Shown: positions 8,767-18,319, numbered from the stretch's first letter. The stretch is DNA of 37,215 nt from Gemmatimonadota bacterium (GCA_028287235.1 JAQBQB010000015.1:1-37215); one strand, 5' to 3'. Numbers and translations are program-made. Notes: generated by a model not told the origin, from the sequence alone.

Positions 8767-10120
8767 TCCCTACCGCGATCGGCGTCCTCCCTACTCGGAG
8801 GACGCCGAGCAAGCGGTGTTGTCGGCAATGTTGATCGACCAAGACGCGGTGCTCCGCGCGGCCGAACACGTCAACGACACGATGTTCTATGCCGAACGCC
8901 ATCGCCGGATTTACCGCGCGATGATGACGATCACGGAGCGCGGCGGTGTCGTCGATCCGCTCACGCTCTCCGAGGAGCTCAGCCGGCGCGGCGAGCTCGA
9001 CGCGTCGGGCGGCAAGGACTTCATCGGCTTCCTCGTCGACGCGGTGCCGACGGCGGCCAACATCGAGTATCACGCGCAGATCGTGCGCGAGAAGGCGATC
9101 CTCCGCCGGCTCATCGAAGTCTCGACGACCATCGTCGCCGAGGCGTTCGAGGGAAAGAGCACCGCCAACGAGCTGCTGGATGAAGCCGAGTCGAAGATCT
9201 TCCAGGTCAGCCAGCAGCAGACCAAGGACGGCTTCACGCGCATCAAGGAGCTGCTCTGGCCCACGATGGAGCGCATTGAAGCGCTGCAGCGCGGCGGGCA
9301 GACGATCACCGGCGTCGCGACCGGCTTCAAGGATCTCGACGAGATGACGTCGGGCTTCCAGCCGGCGGATCTCATCATCGTGGCGGCTCGACCGTCGATG
9401 GGGAAAACGGCGTTCACGCTGAACATCGCGCAACACGCGGCCATCGAGCACAATGTTCCGGTTGCGTTCTTCTCGCTGGAAATGAGTAAAGAGTCGCTCG
9501 TGCAACGCATGCTCACCTCCGAGGCGCGCATCGACGCGCAGCGACTTCGCAAAGGCATGCTGCGGGACGACGACTTCCCGCGGCTCGCCCGCGCCGCCGG
9601 CATCCTCAGCTCGGCGCCGGTCTGGATCGACGACACGCCGGGCATCTCGATCCTCGAGATGCGCTCGAAGGCCCGGCGCCTGAAGGCCGACGCGGGCGTG
9701 GGAATGGTCATCGTCGACTACCTGCAACTCATGTCGGGCCCGGCGAGCTCGGAGAACCGCCAGCAGGAAGTCAGTCAGATCTCCCGCGGGCTGAAAGCGC
9801 TCGCCAAGGAGCTCAGCGTTCCGGTGGTCGCGCTGTCGCAGCTCTCGCGCGCACCTGAGCAGCGCACCGGCGACAACAAGCGTCCGCAGCTCTCCGACCT
9901 TCGTGAATCGGGGGCCATCGAGCAGGACGCCGACTTGATCATGTTCCTCTACCGCCAGGAGTTCTACGACGGCCCGGTAGACAAAGATGGCAATTCGCTC
10001 GAAGGAAAAGCCGAGGTGATCGTCGGCAAGCAGCGAAATGGTCCGATCGGCATCGTGAATCTCCATTTCCATAAGCAATACACGCGGTTCGAGAGCTTCA
10101 GTCAGAGGCCGCAGGGCTGA
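8714..10120 (+). CDS. dnaB: Replicative DNA helicase DnaB
   Basis: Hexameric 5'-3' helicase that unwinds DNA at the replication fork, loaded at oriC and contacting primase. It is 468 residues long. The N-terminal primase-interacting domain opens with PPYSEDAEQAVLSAML. The RecA-like motor has Walker A ARPSMGKT (225-232), Walker B VIVDYLQLM (from about 332) and a downstream LSQLSRAPEQR arginine-rich motif. The first ATG in frame lies 53 bases inside the glycosylase gene, and there is no other start before the conserved N-terminus, so a real overlap is the simplest reading. No intein is present. A large palindromic element follows. Confidence 0.97.
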   Translation: MSSSPVEYSIAPQSLARDPYRDRRPPYSEDAEQAVLSAMLIDQDAVLRAAEHVNDTMFYAERHRRIYRAMMTITERGGVVDPLTLSEELSRRGELDASGGKDFIGFLVDAVPTAANIEYHAQIVREKAILRRLIEVSTTIVAEAFEGKSTANELLDEAESKIFQVSQQQTKDGFTRIKELLWPTMERIEALQRGGQTITGVATGFKDLDEMTSGFQPADLIIVAARPSMGKTAFTLNIAQHAAIEHNVPVAFFSLEMSKESLVQRMLTSEARIDAQRLRKGMLRDDDFPRLARAAGILSSAPVWIDDTPGISILEMRSKARRLKADAGVGMVIVDYLQLMSGPASSENRQQEVSQISRGLKALAKELSVPVVALSQLSRAPEQRTGDNKRPQLSDLRESGAIEQDADLIMFLYRQEFYDGPVDKDGNSLEGKAEVIVGKQRNGPIGIVNLHFHKQYTRFESFSQRPQG

Positions 10121-10129
10121 GAGCTCGAT

Positions 10130-10448
10130 GGCGACGGGCCGCTCTATCGGGACGACTCCGTCATTTTGCTCACGGATGACGCGGATGACGTCGATGACGC
10201 GGAAAAATCCGGATCGCTCCGTGTGGCGAGACAGCGCCATCGCGCAGCGCCGGGATATTTTTCTAGGAACGGACGCTCGGGACGCCGCCGGTAGCATCCC
10301 CGAGCGTCGGTTCCAAAGAAAAACGTGTTCGTCCGGGCTCGTTGCGTACGGAATCGTCAATGCGCACGGAGAGATCCGGCCCTTTCCGCACCATCCGCGT
10401 CATCCGTGTGAAAATGACGGAGTCGTCCCGGTAGAGCGGCCAGTCAAG
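10130..10448. repeat. Long imperfect palindrome (MITE-like) between dnaB and radA
   Basis: This gene-free stretch of about 350 bp is almost wholly one inverted repeat. The outer arms 10137-10167 and 10411-10441 are complementary at 30 of 31 positions, and the mismatch would be a U-G pair in RNA. The complementarity continues inward more weakly: CACGGATGACGCGGATG on the left pairs with the matching part of 10388-10407, and CTCCGTG with CACGGAG. The centre is a second hairpin, 10266-10281 with 10299-10314, 16 bp with one mismatch, flanked by TTTTTCT/AGAAAAA. The left arm also holds three 9-base units GATGACG-NN near 10174-10200. No transposase or clear target duplication is seen. Confidence 0.8.
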
Positions 10449-10474
10449 GTACCAACTCCAAGCCCCCATCTCTT

Positions 10475-11872
10475 TTGAAGACCAAGACCGTCTACCGCTG
10501 CACGGAATGCGGATCGGACTTTTCGAAATGGCAAGGCCGTTGCGACACCTGCGGCGAGTGGAACACGCTCGTCGAGGAGACGGTCGCGCCCAAGGTGAGC
10601 GTGGGCTCCGGCGGCGGTGCCGCGCGGCGCATCGGCGGCGCCCGCTCGTTGGCCGACGGTGGGAACGTCGTGGCCACGCCCAAGCTGCGCGACGTCAAAG
10701 GCTCCGACGCGAAACGCTGGAAGACCGGTCTCGACGAATTCGATTTCGTCCTCGGCGGCGGCATCGTGCCGGGCTCGATGATCCTCATCGGCGGTGAGCC
10801 GGGCATCGGCAAGTCGACGCTGCTGCTTCAGGTCGCCGCGCGCCTCGAAGCCGCCGGGTTCGCGACTCTCTACGCGTCGGGCGAAGAATCGCCGCTCCAG
10901 ATCAAGCTGCGCTCCGATCGCCTCGCGGCGAGCGCCGCCGAAGTGTCGCTGCTCAGCGAGACGAACCTCGAGACAATTCTCACGACGTCCGCGTCCGTGG
11001 CGCCATCGGTGTTGATCGTCGACTCGATTCAGACGGTGTACACGGGCGATCTCGAGGGCGCGCCCGGGAACGTGGGCCAGGTGCGCGAGTGCGCCGCGCG
11101 GCTGATGCGCTATGCGAAGGAGAGCGGCACCACGGTGTTCGTCGTCGGGCATGTGACCAAGGGCGGCGGCATCGCGGGACCGAAGACACTCGAGCACATC
11201 GTCGACACGGTGCTCTACTTCGAGGGCGAGAGCACGCTCGACCACCGCGTGCTGCGCGCGACGAAGAATCGCTTCGGCAGCGTCGACGAGATCGGCGTGT
11301 TCCGCATGTCGGAGCAGGGGCTCGAGCCGGTGGCGAATCCGTCCGAGCTGTTCATGGGCGATCGCGCGAGCCATGCGTCGGGCAGCGCGGTCACCGCGCT
11401 GCTCGAGGGCACGCGGCCGTTGCTCGTCGAGATCCAGGCGCTCGCGGCCAAGGCGGGGTTCGGGACGCCGCAGCGCGTGGCCACCGGGTTCGACGGCCGC
11501 CGCCTCGCGCTGCTGCTCGCGGTGCTCGACAAGCGCGCCGGATTGAACTTCAGCCAGCTCGACGTCTTTCTCAACGTGGTCGGCGGCATGCGGCTGCAAG
11601 AACCTGGCGGCGATCTCGCCGTCGCCGCGGCGCTCGCGTCGAGCGTCTACGATCGTGCGCTGCCGGCCGATGCGCTGTTCATCGGCGAGGTGGGCCTCGG
11701 CGGGGAAGTGCGCACCGTGTCGCAGGTCGAGCGGCGCGTCGCCGAGGCGGCGAACATGGGGATGAAGCGCGTCTACCTGGCCGAGCGCGGAGTGCCGAAG
11801 CGGAAGAGCCGCGACGTCGAGCTCGTGGGCGTGCGGACGATTCAAGATCTCTTACGCCGCATCTTCACGTGA
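10475..11872 (+). CDS. radA: DNA repair protein RadA (Sms)
   Basis: RecA-like branch-migration ATPase that promotes recombination-intermediate processing. It is 465 residues long. The N-terminal zinc finger has C9, C12, C23 and C26. Walker A is GGEPGIGKST (about 106-115), the RadA-specific KNRFGS motif is near 264-269, and the C-terminal Lon-like domain (about 285-465) holds the GGDLAVAAALASS stretch. The only start that keeps the zinc finger intact is TTG at 10475. It lacks a strong Shine-Dalgarno and sits 34 bases after the right arm of the palindromic element, so that element probably supplies the 5' leader. The gene overlaps ispD by 4 bases (GTGA). Confidence 0.96.
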   Translation: MKTKTVYRCTECGSDFSKWQGRCDTCGEWNTLVEETVAPKVSVGSGGGAARRIGGARSLADGGNVVATPKLRDVKGSDAKRWKTGLDEFDFVLGGGIVPGSMILIGGEPGIGKSTLLLQVAARLEAAGFATLYASGEESPLQIKLRSDRLAASAAEVSLLSETNLETILTTSASVAPSVLIVDSIQTVYTGDLEGAPGNVGQVRECAARLMRYAKESGTTVFVVGHVTKGGGIAGPKTLEHIVDTVLYFEGESTLDHRVLRATKNRFGSVDEIGVFRMSEQGLEPVANPSELFMGDRASHASGSAVTALLEGTRPLLVEIQALAAKAGFGTPQRVATGFDGRRLALLLAVLDKRAGLNFSQLDVFLNVVGGMRLQEPGGDLAVAAALASSVYDRALPADALFIGEVGLGGEVRTVSQVERRVAEAANMGMKRVYLAERGVPKRKSRDVELVGVRTIQDLLRRIFT

Positions 11873-12570
11873 GCGCCGGCCCGGTCGTGCGCGACGTCGG
11901 CGTCGTGATCGTGGCCGGCGGCAGCGGAACGCGCGCCGGCGGAGAGCTCAAGCAGTTCCGCTGGGTGGCCGGCAAGCCCGCGCTGCTGCACAGCCTCCAG
12001 ACGTTCATGTCGCGGCCCGACGTCGTCTCGGTGGTGTGCGTGCTGCCGCGCGAGTACGCCGCCGATCCGCCGCCCTGGATCTTCCAGTGCGACATCGATC
12101 GCCTCATGATCTCGACCGGCGGCCGCACGCGCACCGAGTCGGTGTACAACGGCCTCGAGGATCTGCCCGACGAGGCGAGCATCGTGCTCGTGCACGACGC
12201 GGCGCGTCCCTTCGTGGGCGACGCCACCATCGACCGCGTCGTCAGGCAGGTGCGCGCAGGGAGCTGCGCCATCGCCGCGCTGCCCGTCGTCGACACGCTC
12301 AAGGAAGTCGCGGAGAACGACGCGATCACGCGCACGATCGAGCGCGAGCGGCTGTGGCGGGCGCAGACGCCGCAGGGGTTTCCGCGCGAGGTGATCGTCC
12401 AGGCGCATCGCGACGGCAAGGCGAAGCACCTCTCCGCCACCGACGACGCGGCGTTGTGCGAGCGTCTCGGTATTCCGGTCGCCGTGGTGCGGGGGAGCGA
12501 GCGGGCGATGAAGATCACCGAGGACGCGGACTTTGCCCGGGCGGAAGCACTCTTTACGCTTCCGGAATGA
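11869..12570 (+). CDS. ispD: 2-C-methyl-D-erythritol 4-phosphate cytidylyltransferase
   Basis: Transfers CMP from CTP to MEP in the non-mevalonate isoprenoid pathway. The protein is 233 residues from a GTG start within the radA stop region. The nucleotide-binding opening is VAGGSGTRAGGELKQF (about 15-30), with the Gly-rich loop and Lys28. Other family marks are GGRTRTESVYNGL, VHDAARPFV and WRAQTPQGF, followed by TDDAALCERLG. IspF is not adjacent here, although the two are often fused or neighbours. An ATGA overlap links it to tsaC. Confidence 0.95.
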   Translation: MSAGPVVRDVGVVIVAGGSGTRAGGELKQFRWVAGKPALLHSLQTFMSRPDVVSVVCVLPREYAADPPPWIFQCDIDRLMISTGGRTRTESVYNGLEDLPDEASIVLVHDAARPFVGDATIDRVVRQVRAGSCAIAALPVVDTLKEVAENDAITRTIERERLWRAQTPQGFPREVIVQAHRDGKAKHLSATDDAALCERLGIPVAVVRGSERAMKITEDADFARAEALFTLPE

Positions 12571-13238
12571 AGGCCGACACACTCTCGATTCCGTTCTGGT
12601 CACCCGAAGAGGTGGAAGCGGCGCTGCGTCCCGCGCTGGCGCAGATCGAAGCGCGCCGCGTGCTCGCCTATCCCACGGAGACGGTGTACGGCTTCGGCGG
12701 CGGCATCGACCGCGATTCCGTCGACGCCCTGGTCGAGCTCAAGCATCGTCCGCCGGGGAAGCCATTTCTTTTGTTGATCAACGGGCCGGACATGATAGAC
12801 CGGCTCGATCTGCGTCTTCCGGCGTACGCGGCGAATCTCGTGGCGCACCATTGGCCGGGGCCGCTGACGCTGGTGTTGTCGGGCGGTGAGAACCGCGTGC
12901 CGACCCGATTGCGCGGACCGGAGGGCGGAGTCGCGGTGCGCTGGACGAGCAATCCGTCCATTGCGCGCCTCATCCGCGCGCACGGCGACGCGATCACCTC
13001 GACGAGCGCGAACCGCCCGGGGGTTCCGCCCGCCACGTCCGCCGGAGAGATTCTTACACAGTGGAGCGATGCCGTGGCGCGCGGACAGCTTCGCGTGCTC
13101 GACGGCGGGCGCCTGGCGCCCTCCGAGCCCTCGACGGTGCTCGACTGTACGGGCCGGATGCCGCGCGTGATTCGTCCGGGCGCCATCTCGGCGAGCAGGC
13201 TGCGCGAAACGGTTCCCAATCTGATCGGAGACGCGTAA
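12567..13238 (+). CDS. tsaC: L-threonylcarbamoyladenylate synthase (TsaC/YrdC/Sua5 family)
   Basis: Makes threonylcarbamoyl-AMP from threonine, bicarbonate and ATP, the first step of t6A tRNA modification at position 37. At 223 residues it has only the YrdC domain and not the extra Sua5 C-terminal domain (Sua5 proteins are about 340). Signature stretches are AYPTETVYGFG (34-44), the LKHRPPGKPF nucleotide site (59-67), HHWPGPLTLVL and STSANRPG. The ATG overlaps the ispD stop (ATGA). The next gene, a YwlE-like phosphatase, begins 25 bp later, echoing the ywlC-ywlE neighbourhood of Bacillus. Confidence 0.93.
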   Translation: MKADTLSIPFWSPEEVEAALRPALAQIEARRVLAYPTETVYGFGGGIDRDSVDALVELKHRPPGKPFLLLINGPDMIDRLDLRLPAYAANLVAHHWPGPLTLVLSGGENRVPTRLRGPEGGVAVRWTSNPSIARLIRAHGDAITSTSANRPGVPPATSAGEILTQWSDAVARGQLRVLDGGRLAPSEPSTVLDCTGRMPRVIRPGAISASRLRETVPNLIGDA

Positions 13239-13263
13239 GGGATGACGATCCTGTGAGGGGCCT

Positions 13264-13734
13264 GTGAAGATCCTGTTCGTGTGCACGGGCAATACGTGCA
13301 GGAGTCCGCTCGCCGAAGCACTCGCTCGGAAAGTGGCGATCGAGCGAGGCCTGCAGGACATCGAGGCCGTGAGCGCGGGAACGAGCGCGCGCGACGGCTC
13401 GCCGGCGAGCGACGGATCGCTGCTCGTGGGACTCGAGCGCAACATGGACTTGAGCCAGCATCGCGCGCAGCTGTTGACGCGCGAGCTCGTGCGCGACGCC
13501 GATCTCATTCTCGCCATGGGGCCAACGCATCTCGAGCGGATCGAAGCGTTGGGCGGCGCCGGGCGCGCGCATCTCTTGTCCGACTTCGCGTCGTACGGCG
13601 CCTCGGCGCGCGCGATCAGCGACCCGATCGGCGCGGAGCTCGACGTGTACCGCGCCACGGCCGACGAGCTCGAGGCCGAGATCCGGCGCGTGCTCGATCG
13701 GACCACGGCGGAGCGCGGCTCGGGGAAGAAGTGA
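13264..13734 (+). CDS. Low-molecular-weight phosphatase, protein-arginine-phosphatase (YwlE) type
   Basis: A 156-residue member of the LMW protein tyrosine phosphatase fold, from a GTG start. The P-loop is CTGNTCRS (7-14) with catalytic C7 and R13, and the general-acid Asp is in SDPIG (D120). Position 11 is Thr. In B. subtilis YwlE, Thr11 at the identical position favours phospho-arginine, while phosphotyrosine enzymes usually have Ile there (CLGNICRS). This points to protein-arginine phosphatase activity. The predicted partner kinase (McsB) is not in the window. It overlaps aroE by one base. Confidence 0.85.
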   Translation: MKILFVCTGNTCRSPLAEALARKVAIERGLQDIEAVSAGTSARDGSPASDGSLLVGLERNMDLSQHRAQLLTRELVRDADLILAMGPTHLERIEALGGAGRAHLLSDFASYGASARAISDPIGAELDVYRATADELEAEIRRVLDRTTAERGSGKK

Positions 13735-14543
13735 TGCGCCAGCCTGGGCGGTTGGTCCTGCTCGGGCATCCGGTCGGCCATTCGCTTTCTCCGCGCATTC
13801 ACAACGCCGCGCTCAGCGACGCCGGAATTCCGTTGCGTTACGAGGCACTCGACGTCGAGCCGCGACGCTTCGACGAGACGCTCGAGATGCTGCGCGCCGA
13901 GCGCGCCGCCGGCAACGTGACCGTGCCGCACAAGGAGCGCATGTTCGCCGCATGCGATGTGTTGACGCCGCTCGCCCGGCGCGTGGGGGCCGTCAACGTT
14001 TTCTGGACCGACGACGACGGCCGGCTGGTGGGTGACAACACCGACGTCGGCGGATTCGACGCAGCGGTGACGCAATTTCTCGGACAACGGCCCACGGATC
14101 TGTCGGTCGGCGTTCTCGGCGCGGGCGGTGCGGCCGCGGCGGTATTGGCCGCCGTTGAAGGGTGGGCGGGGTGCGTCGCGCACGTCTACAACCGCACGCC
14201 CGAGCGCGCGAGGCTGCTGTGTGAGCGATTCAGCGCCGTAGCGCATCCGGTCGATGACGTCGGCGTGATCGCGGGCGCGCAGCTTGTGGTCAATGCCACA
14301 TCGATCGGGCTCAAGGACGACGGCGTTCCCGTCGACCCGTTCCTCATTCCGCGCGACGCCGCGGTCATCGACTTGGTCTATCGGCCGGGTGAGACGAACT
14401 TCGTGCGCGCGCTCCGCGGGCGCGGCAACCGCGCCACCGATGGCATCGGGATGCTCGTGGAACAGGCGGCGCTCGCGTTCGAGACATGGTTCGGAATAGC
14501 GCCGAGCCGCGAGCTCATGCACGAGGCGCTTCTCGCCTCCTGA
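13734..14543 (+). CDS. aroE: Shikimate dehydrogenase
   Basis: NADPH-dependent reduction of 3-dehydroshikimate in aromatic amino acid synthesis. It is 269 residues long. Substrate-binding residues are in GHPVGHSLSP (S17, S19), the catalytic pair is K67 in NVTVPHK and D104 in DNTDVGGF, and the nucleotide-binding loop is GAGGAAAAV (about 127-135) followed by NRTPERA, the usual NADP-type NRT motif. ATG overlaps the upstream phosphatase stop by one base. The 3' end overlaps the longest form of comF. Confidence 0.95.
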   Translation: MRQPGRLVLLGHPVGHSLSPRIHNAALSDAGIPLRYEALDVEPRRFDETLEMLRAERAAGNVTVPHKERMFAACDVLTPLARRVGAVNVFWTDDDGRLVGDNTDVGGFDAAVTQFLGQRPTDLSVGVLGAGGAAAAVLAAVEGWAGCVAHVYNRTPERARLLCERFSAVAHPVDDVGVIAGAQLVVNATSIGLKDDGVPVDPFLIPRDAAVIDLVYRPGETNFVRALRGRGNRATDGIGMLVEQAALAFETWFGIAPSRELMHEALLAS

Positions 14544-15283
14544 GCGAGGCGGTGGTCGCGGGCGCGGCCCTCGCGGCGCTCTTGCTGCCGCGCAGCTGCG
14601 TGGTCTGCGAGCGCCTCCTCGATCGAAACGAGCGCGATCTCGTCTGTGGCCGATGCTGGGCCCGGTTGCCCTTGCTCGCCGCGCCGCGCTGCGATCGGTG
14701 CGGACATTCGACTTACGGTGAGGCGTGCCGGTGGTGCGCGCTGCTGCCCGCGTACGTCCGCGCAGCGCGCAGCGTGTGCTGGGCCGCCGGAGAGATCGGG
14801 CTGGGGATCGTCCACGCACTCAAGTACCAGGGCTGGTACCGCGTGGCGCCGGAGATGGCGGTGCGCATGTCGCGGCTCGCCTGGCCGGTCGACGTCGTCG
14901 AGGAGCGCGCGGCCGTCGTGCCGGTGCCGCTCTCGGCGAAGCGCGAGCGGCAGCGCGGGTTCAACCAGAGTCTCCAGCTGTGCGACGGGCTCGCGCAGCG
15001 CTGGAACGTGCCCATATGGGCGGACGCACTCATGCGCGTGCGCCACACAGAGACGCAGACGCGGTTGACACCAGGGGACCGTCTCCGCAACGTTTCGGGC
15101 GCGTTTTCTTCGCGTCCATCGGCGCGGAAGATGCTCCGCGGCGCGCATGTCGTCGTCGTCGACGACGTCGTGACGACCGCCGCGACCTTGAACGCGTGCG
15201 CTGCCGCGCTGTGCGATGGCGGTGCACGCATTGTTAGTTTCGTGACCTTCGGCCGGGCGCCGGCAGTAGGCGACCGGTGGTAA
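14486..15283 (+). CDS. comF: ComF-family protein with zinc ribbon and phosphoribosyltransferase fold
   Basis: A 265-residue protein of the ComF/GntX family, linked in some bacteria to DNA uptake and recombination of incoming DNA. The N-terminal zinc ribbon carries CVVC, then CGRCW and CDRCG. The C-terminal type I phosphoribosyltransferase-like domain has the PRPP loop VVVVDDVVTTAATLNAC (near 222-238). KRERQRGFNQS before it is also characteristic. The ATG at 14486 overlaps aroE by 58 bases; a GTG at 14552, 8 bases past the aroE stop, would give a more natural arrangement and still keep the zinc ribbon, so the start is uncertain. Competence is not implied by this gene alone. Confidence 0.85.
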   Translation: MVRNSAEPRAHARGASRLLSEAVVAGAALAALLLPRSCVVCERLLDRNERDLVCGRCWARLPLLAAPRCDRCGHSTYGEACRWCALLPAYVRAARSVCWAAGEIGLGIVHALKYQGWYRVAPEMAVRMSRLAWPVDVVEERAAVVPVPLSAKRERQRGFNQSLQLCDGLAQRWNVPIWADALMRVRHTETQTRLTPGDRLRNVSGAFSSRPSARKMLRGAHVVVVDDVVTTAATLNACAAALCDGGARIVSFVTFGRAPAVGDRW

Positions 15284-16312
<1,029 letters not shown>

Positions 16313-16316
16313 CGCG

Positions 16317-17510
16317 ATGAAAAAGAAAACCATCAAGGATCTCTCCGACGCGGACGTGCGCGGCAAGCGCGCACTCGTCCGCGTCGACTTCAACGTGCCG
16401 CTCGACAACGGTCGCGTGTCGGACGACACGCGCATCCGCGCCGCGCTGCCGACCATTCAGGCGCTGCTCGACCGGGGCGCCCGCGTGATCCTGCTGTCGC
16501 ACCTCGGCCGCCCGAAGGGCAAGCCTGAGGTGAAGTACTCGCTCGAGCCCGTGGCGCACCGGCTCACCGAGCTGCTCCCGGCCCAGAAGATCACCTTCAT
16601 CGAGACGACCGACACCGACGAGGCGATGAAGGCGACGCACGACCCTAATGCGCACGTCGTGCTGCTCGAGAATACTCGCTTCCTCGGCGGCGAAGAGACG
16701 AATGACGAACGGCTGGCGCGCGGGCTCTCGCAGCTCGGCGACTTCTACGTGAACGACGCCTTCGGCTCGGCGCACCGGGCGCACGCGTCGACCGAAGGAG
16801 TGGCGCACTATCTCAAGCCCGCCGTCGCCGGCCTGCTCATGGAGCGCGAGCTCGAGTACCTCGGCGGGGCATTAGAGAACCCTAAACAGCCGTTCGTCGC
16901 CGTGCTCGGCGGCGCGAAGGTGTCGGGGAAGGTCGACGTCATCGAGCGGCTGCTGCCCAAGGTCGACAAGCTGCTCATCGGCGGCGCCATGGCCTGCACG
17001 TTCTTCAAGGCGATGGGCCTCGAGACGGGCAAGTCGCTCGTCGAGGCGGACCGCGTCGCCATGGCGAAGGACCTGCTGGCCCGTGCGGGGGACAAGCTGC
17101 TGCTTCCCGTCGACGCCATGGTGAGCTCGGGTCTCGACGCCGCCCAGAGCGCGCACGCCGTGGCGCGCGACGCGATTCCTCCCCACGAGGCGATGTTCGA
17201 CATCGGCCCCAAGTCGGCGGCGGCCTTCGCCGAGGCGATCATGGGAGCGAAGACGGTGATTTGGAACGGTCCCATGGGCGTGTTCGAGACCAAACCGTTC
17301 GACGCCGGTACGCGCGCCGTGGCCGAAGCGATGGCCAAGGCAACCAAAACAGGCGCCACGACAATCGTGGGAGGCGGAGACTCCGCCGCGGCCGTGGCCG
17401 AGATGAAGCTCGAGGACGCAATGAGCCACGTGTCCACCGGCGGCGGTGCGTCACTCGAGTTCCTCGAGGGCAAAGTTCTGCCGGGTGTGGCCGCGTTGGA
17501 CGACCGCTGA
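16317..17510 (+). CDS. pgk: Phosphoglycerate kinase
   Basis: Transfers phosphate from 1,3-bisphosphoglycerate to ADP, one of the two ATP-yielding steps of glycolysis. It is 397 residues long, the normal bacterial size. Substrate-binding segments are VDFNVPLD (23-30) and SHLGRPKG (61-68), with a basic-patch Arg in LLENTRF. The nucleotide lobe has LGGAKVSGK and the GGGDSAAAV loop at about 352-360. The stop codon shares a base with the tpiA ATG, so the two are likely co-translated. Confidence 0.97.
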   Translation: MKKKTIKDLSDADVRGKRALVRVDFNVPLDNGRVSDDTRIRAALPTIQALLDRGARVILLSHLGRPKGKPEVKYSLEPVAHRLTELLPAQKITFIETTDTDEAMKATHDPNAHVVLLENTRFLGGEETNDERLARGLSQLGDFYVNDAFGSAHRAHASTEGVAHYLKPAVAGLLMERELEYLGGALENPKQPFVAVLGGAKVSGKVDVIERLLPKVDKLLIGGAMACTFFKAMGLETGKSLVEADRVAMAKDLLARAGDKLLLPVDAMVSSGLDAAQSAHAVARDAIPPHEAMFDIGPKSAAAFAEAIMGAKTVIWNGPMGVFETKPFDAGTRAVAEAMAKATKTGATTIVGGGDSAAAVAEMKLEDAMSHVSTGGGASLEFLEGKVLPGVAALDDR

Positions 17511-18259
17511 TGCGGCGCCCGATCTTCGCGGGCAACTGGAAGATGCACCACGGGCCCACCGAGGCCCGCGCATACATGGCGGCGTTCGCCGCGCGATGGA
17601 CGCCGCGCACCGATCGCACGATCATCTTCTTTCCGCCGGCCGTGTCGCTCGCCACTGTCGTGCACGCGCTCGGCGCGCGCACCGACCTGAGCGTCGGCGC
17701 GCAGAACATCTGGACCGAGGACAAGGGTGCGTTCACTGGCGAGACGTCGGCGCCCATGGTGAAGGACGCGGGCGGACGGTACGTGCTCGTGGGCCACTCC
17801 GAGCGCCGTCACGTATTCGGCGAGACCGACGCGCAGACCGCGCTCAAGTGCGTCGCCGCGATCCGAAACGGGCTCACCCCGATCCTCTGCGTCGGCGAGC
17901 TCTTGCTCGATCGCGAAGCAGGGCGAACGACTGACGTCGTACTGCGCCAGCTGCGCGCAGGGCTGGCCGAGCTGTCGGCCGAGGTGGTCGCGTCCATCGC
18001 GATCGCATACGAGCCTGTGTGGGCCATTGGGACCGGAAAGACCGCCACTCCTGAAGACGCATCCGTCGTGCACGCCGACATTCGGAAGGCGCTCCACCAT
18101 TCCATCGGCGATCGGGCCGCCGACGTGCCCGTGCTCTACGGCGGGAGCGTCAACACGGGGAACGCCAAGTCGCTGATGGCGGCCGAGGGCGTAGACGGGC
18201 TGCTCGTGGGCGGCGCTTGCCTCGACGTGGAGAGCTGGGCGCGCATCTGCGACACTTGA
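17510..18259 (+). CDS. tpiA: Triose-phosphate isomerase
   Basis: Interconverts dihydroxyacetone phosphate and glyceraldehyde 3-phosphate. It is 249 residues long. Catalytic residues are N9 and K11 in FAGNWKMH, H96 in VGHSERR and E168 in AYEPVWAIGTG. The phosphate loops LYGGSVNTGN and LVGGACL close the barrel. It overlaps pgk by one base (TGATG). The last codons overlap an inverted repeat and a candidate promoter for secG. Confidence 0.97.
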   Translation: MRRPIFAGNWKMHHGPTEARAYMAAFAARWTPRTDRTIIFFPPAVSLATVVHALGARTDLSVGAQNIWTEDKGAFTGETSAPMVKDAGGRYVLVGHSERRHVFGETDAQTALKCVAAIRNGLTPILCVGELLLDREAGRTTDVVLRQLRAGLAELSAEVVASIAIAYEPVWAIGTGKTATPEDASVVHADIRKALHHSIGDRAADVPVLYGGSVNTGNAKSLMAAEGVDGLLVGGACLDVESWARICDT

Positions 18260-18285
18260 CGCAATGCGCTAAGTGTCGTGATATT
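18251..18285 (+). promoter_or_regulatory. Candidate sigma-70-like promoter for secG with overlapping inverted repeat
   Basis: TTGACG (18256-18261) and GATATT (18280-18285) are separated by 18 bases and match consensus at 5 of 6 and 4 of 6 positions. An inverted repeat GACACTT (18251-18257) / AAGTGTC (18271-18277) covers the -35 box and part of the spacer, and also includes the tpiA stop codon. It could be an operator or a weak hairpin ending the glycolysis transcript. Inferred from sequence pattern only. Confidence 0.4.
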
Positions 18286-18319
18286 TAAGGCTTACATCCT
18301 GCCACACTGAGCCCGCCTC

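Noticed and set aside
10128-10478. A 116-codon open frame between dnaB and radA
   Set aside because: It lies entirely within the long palindrome, has low-complexity repeats matching the arms, resembles no protein and runs into the radA start.
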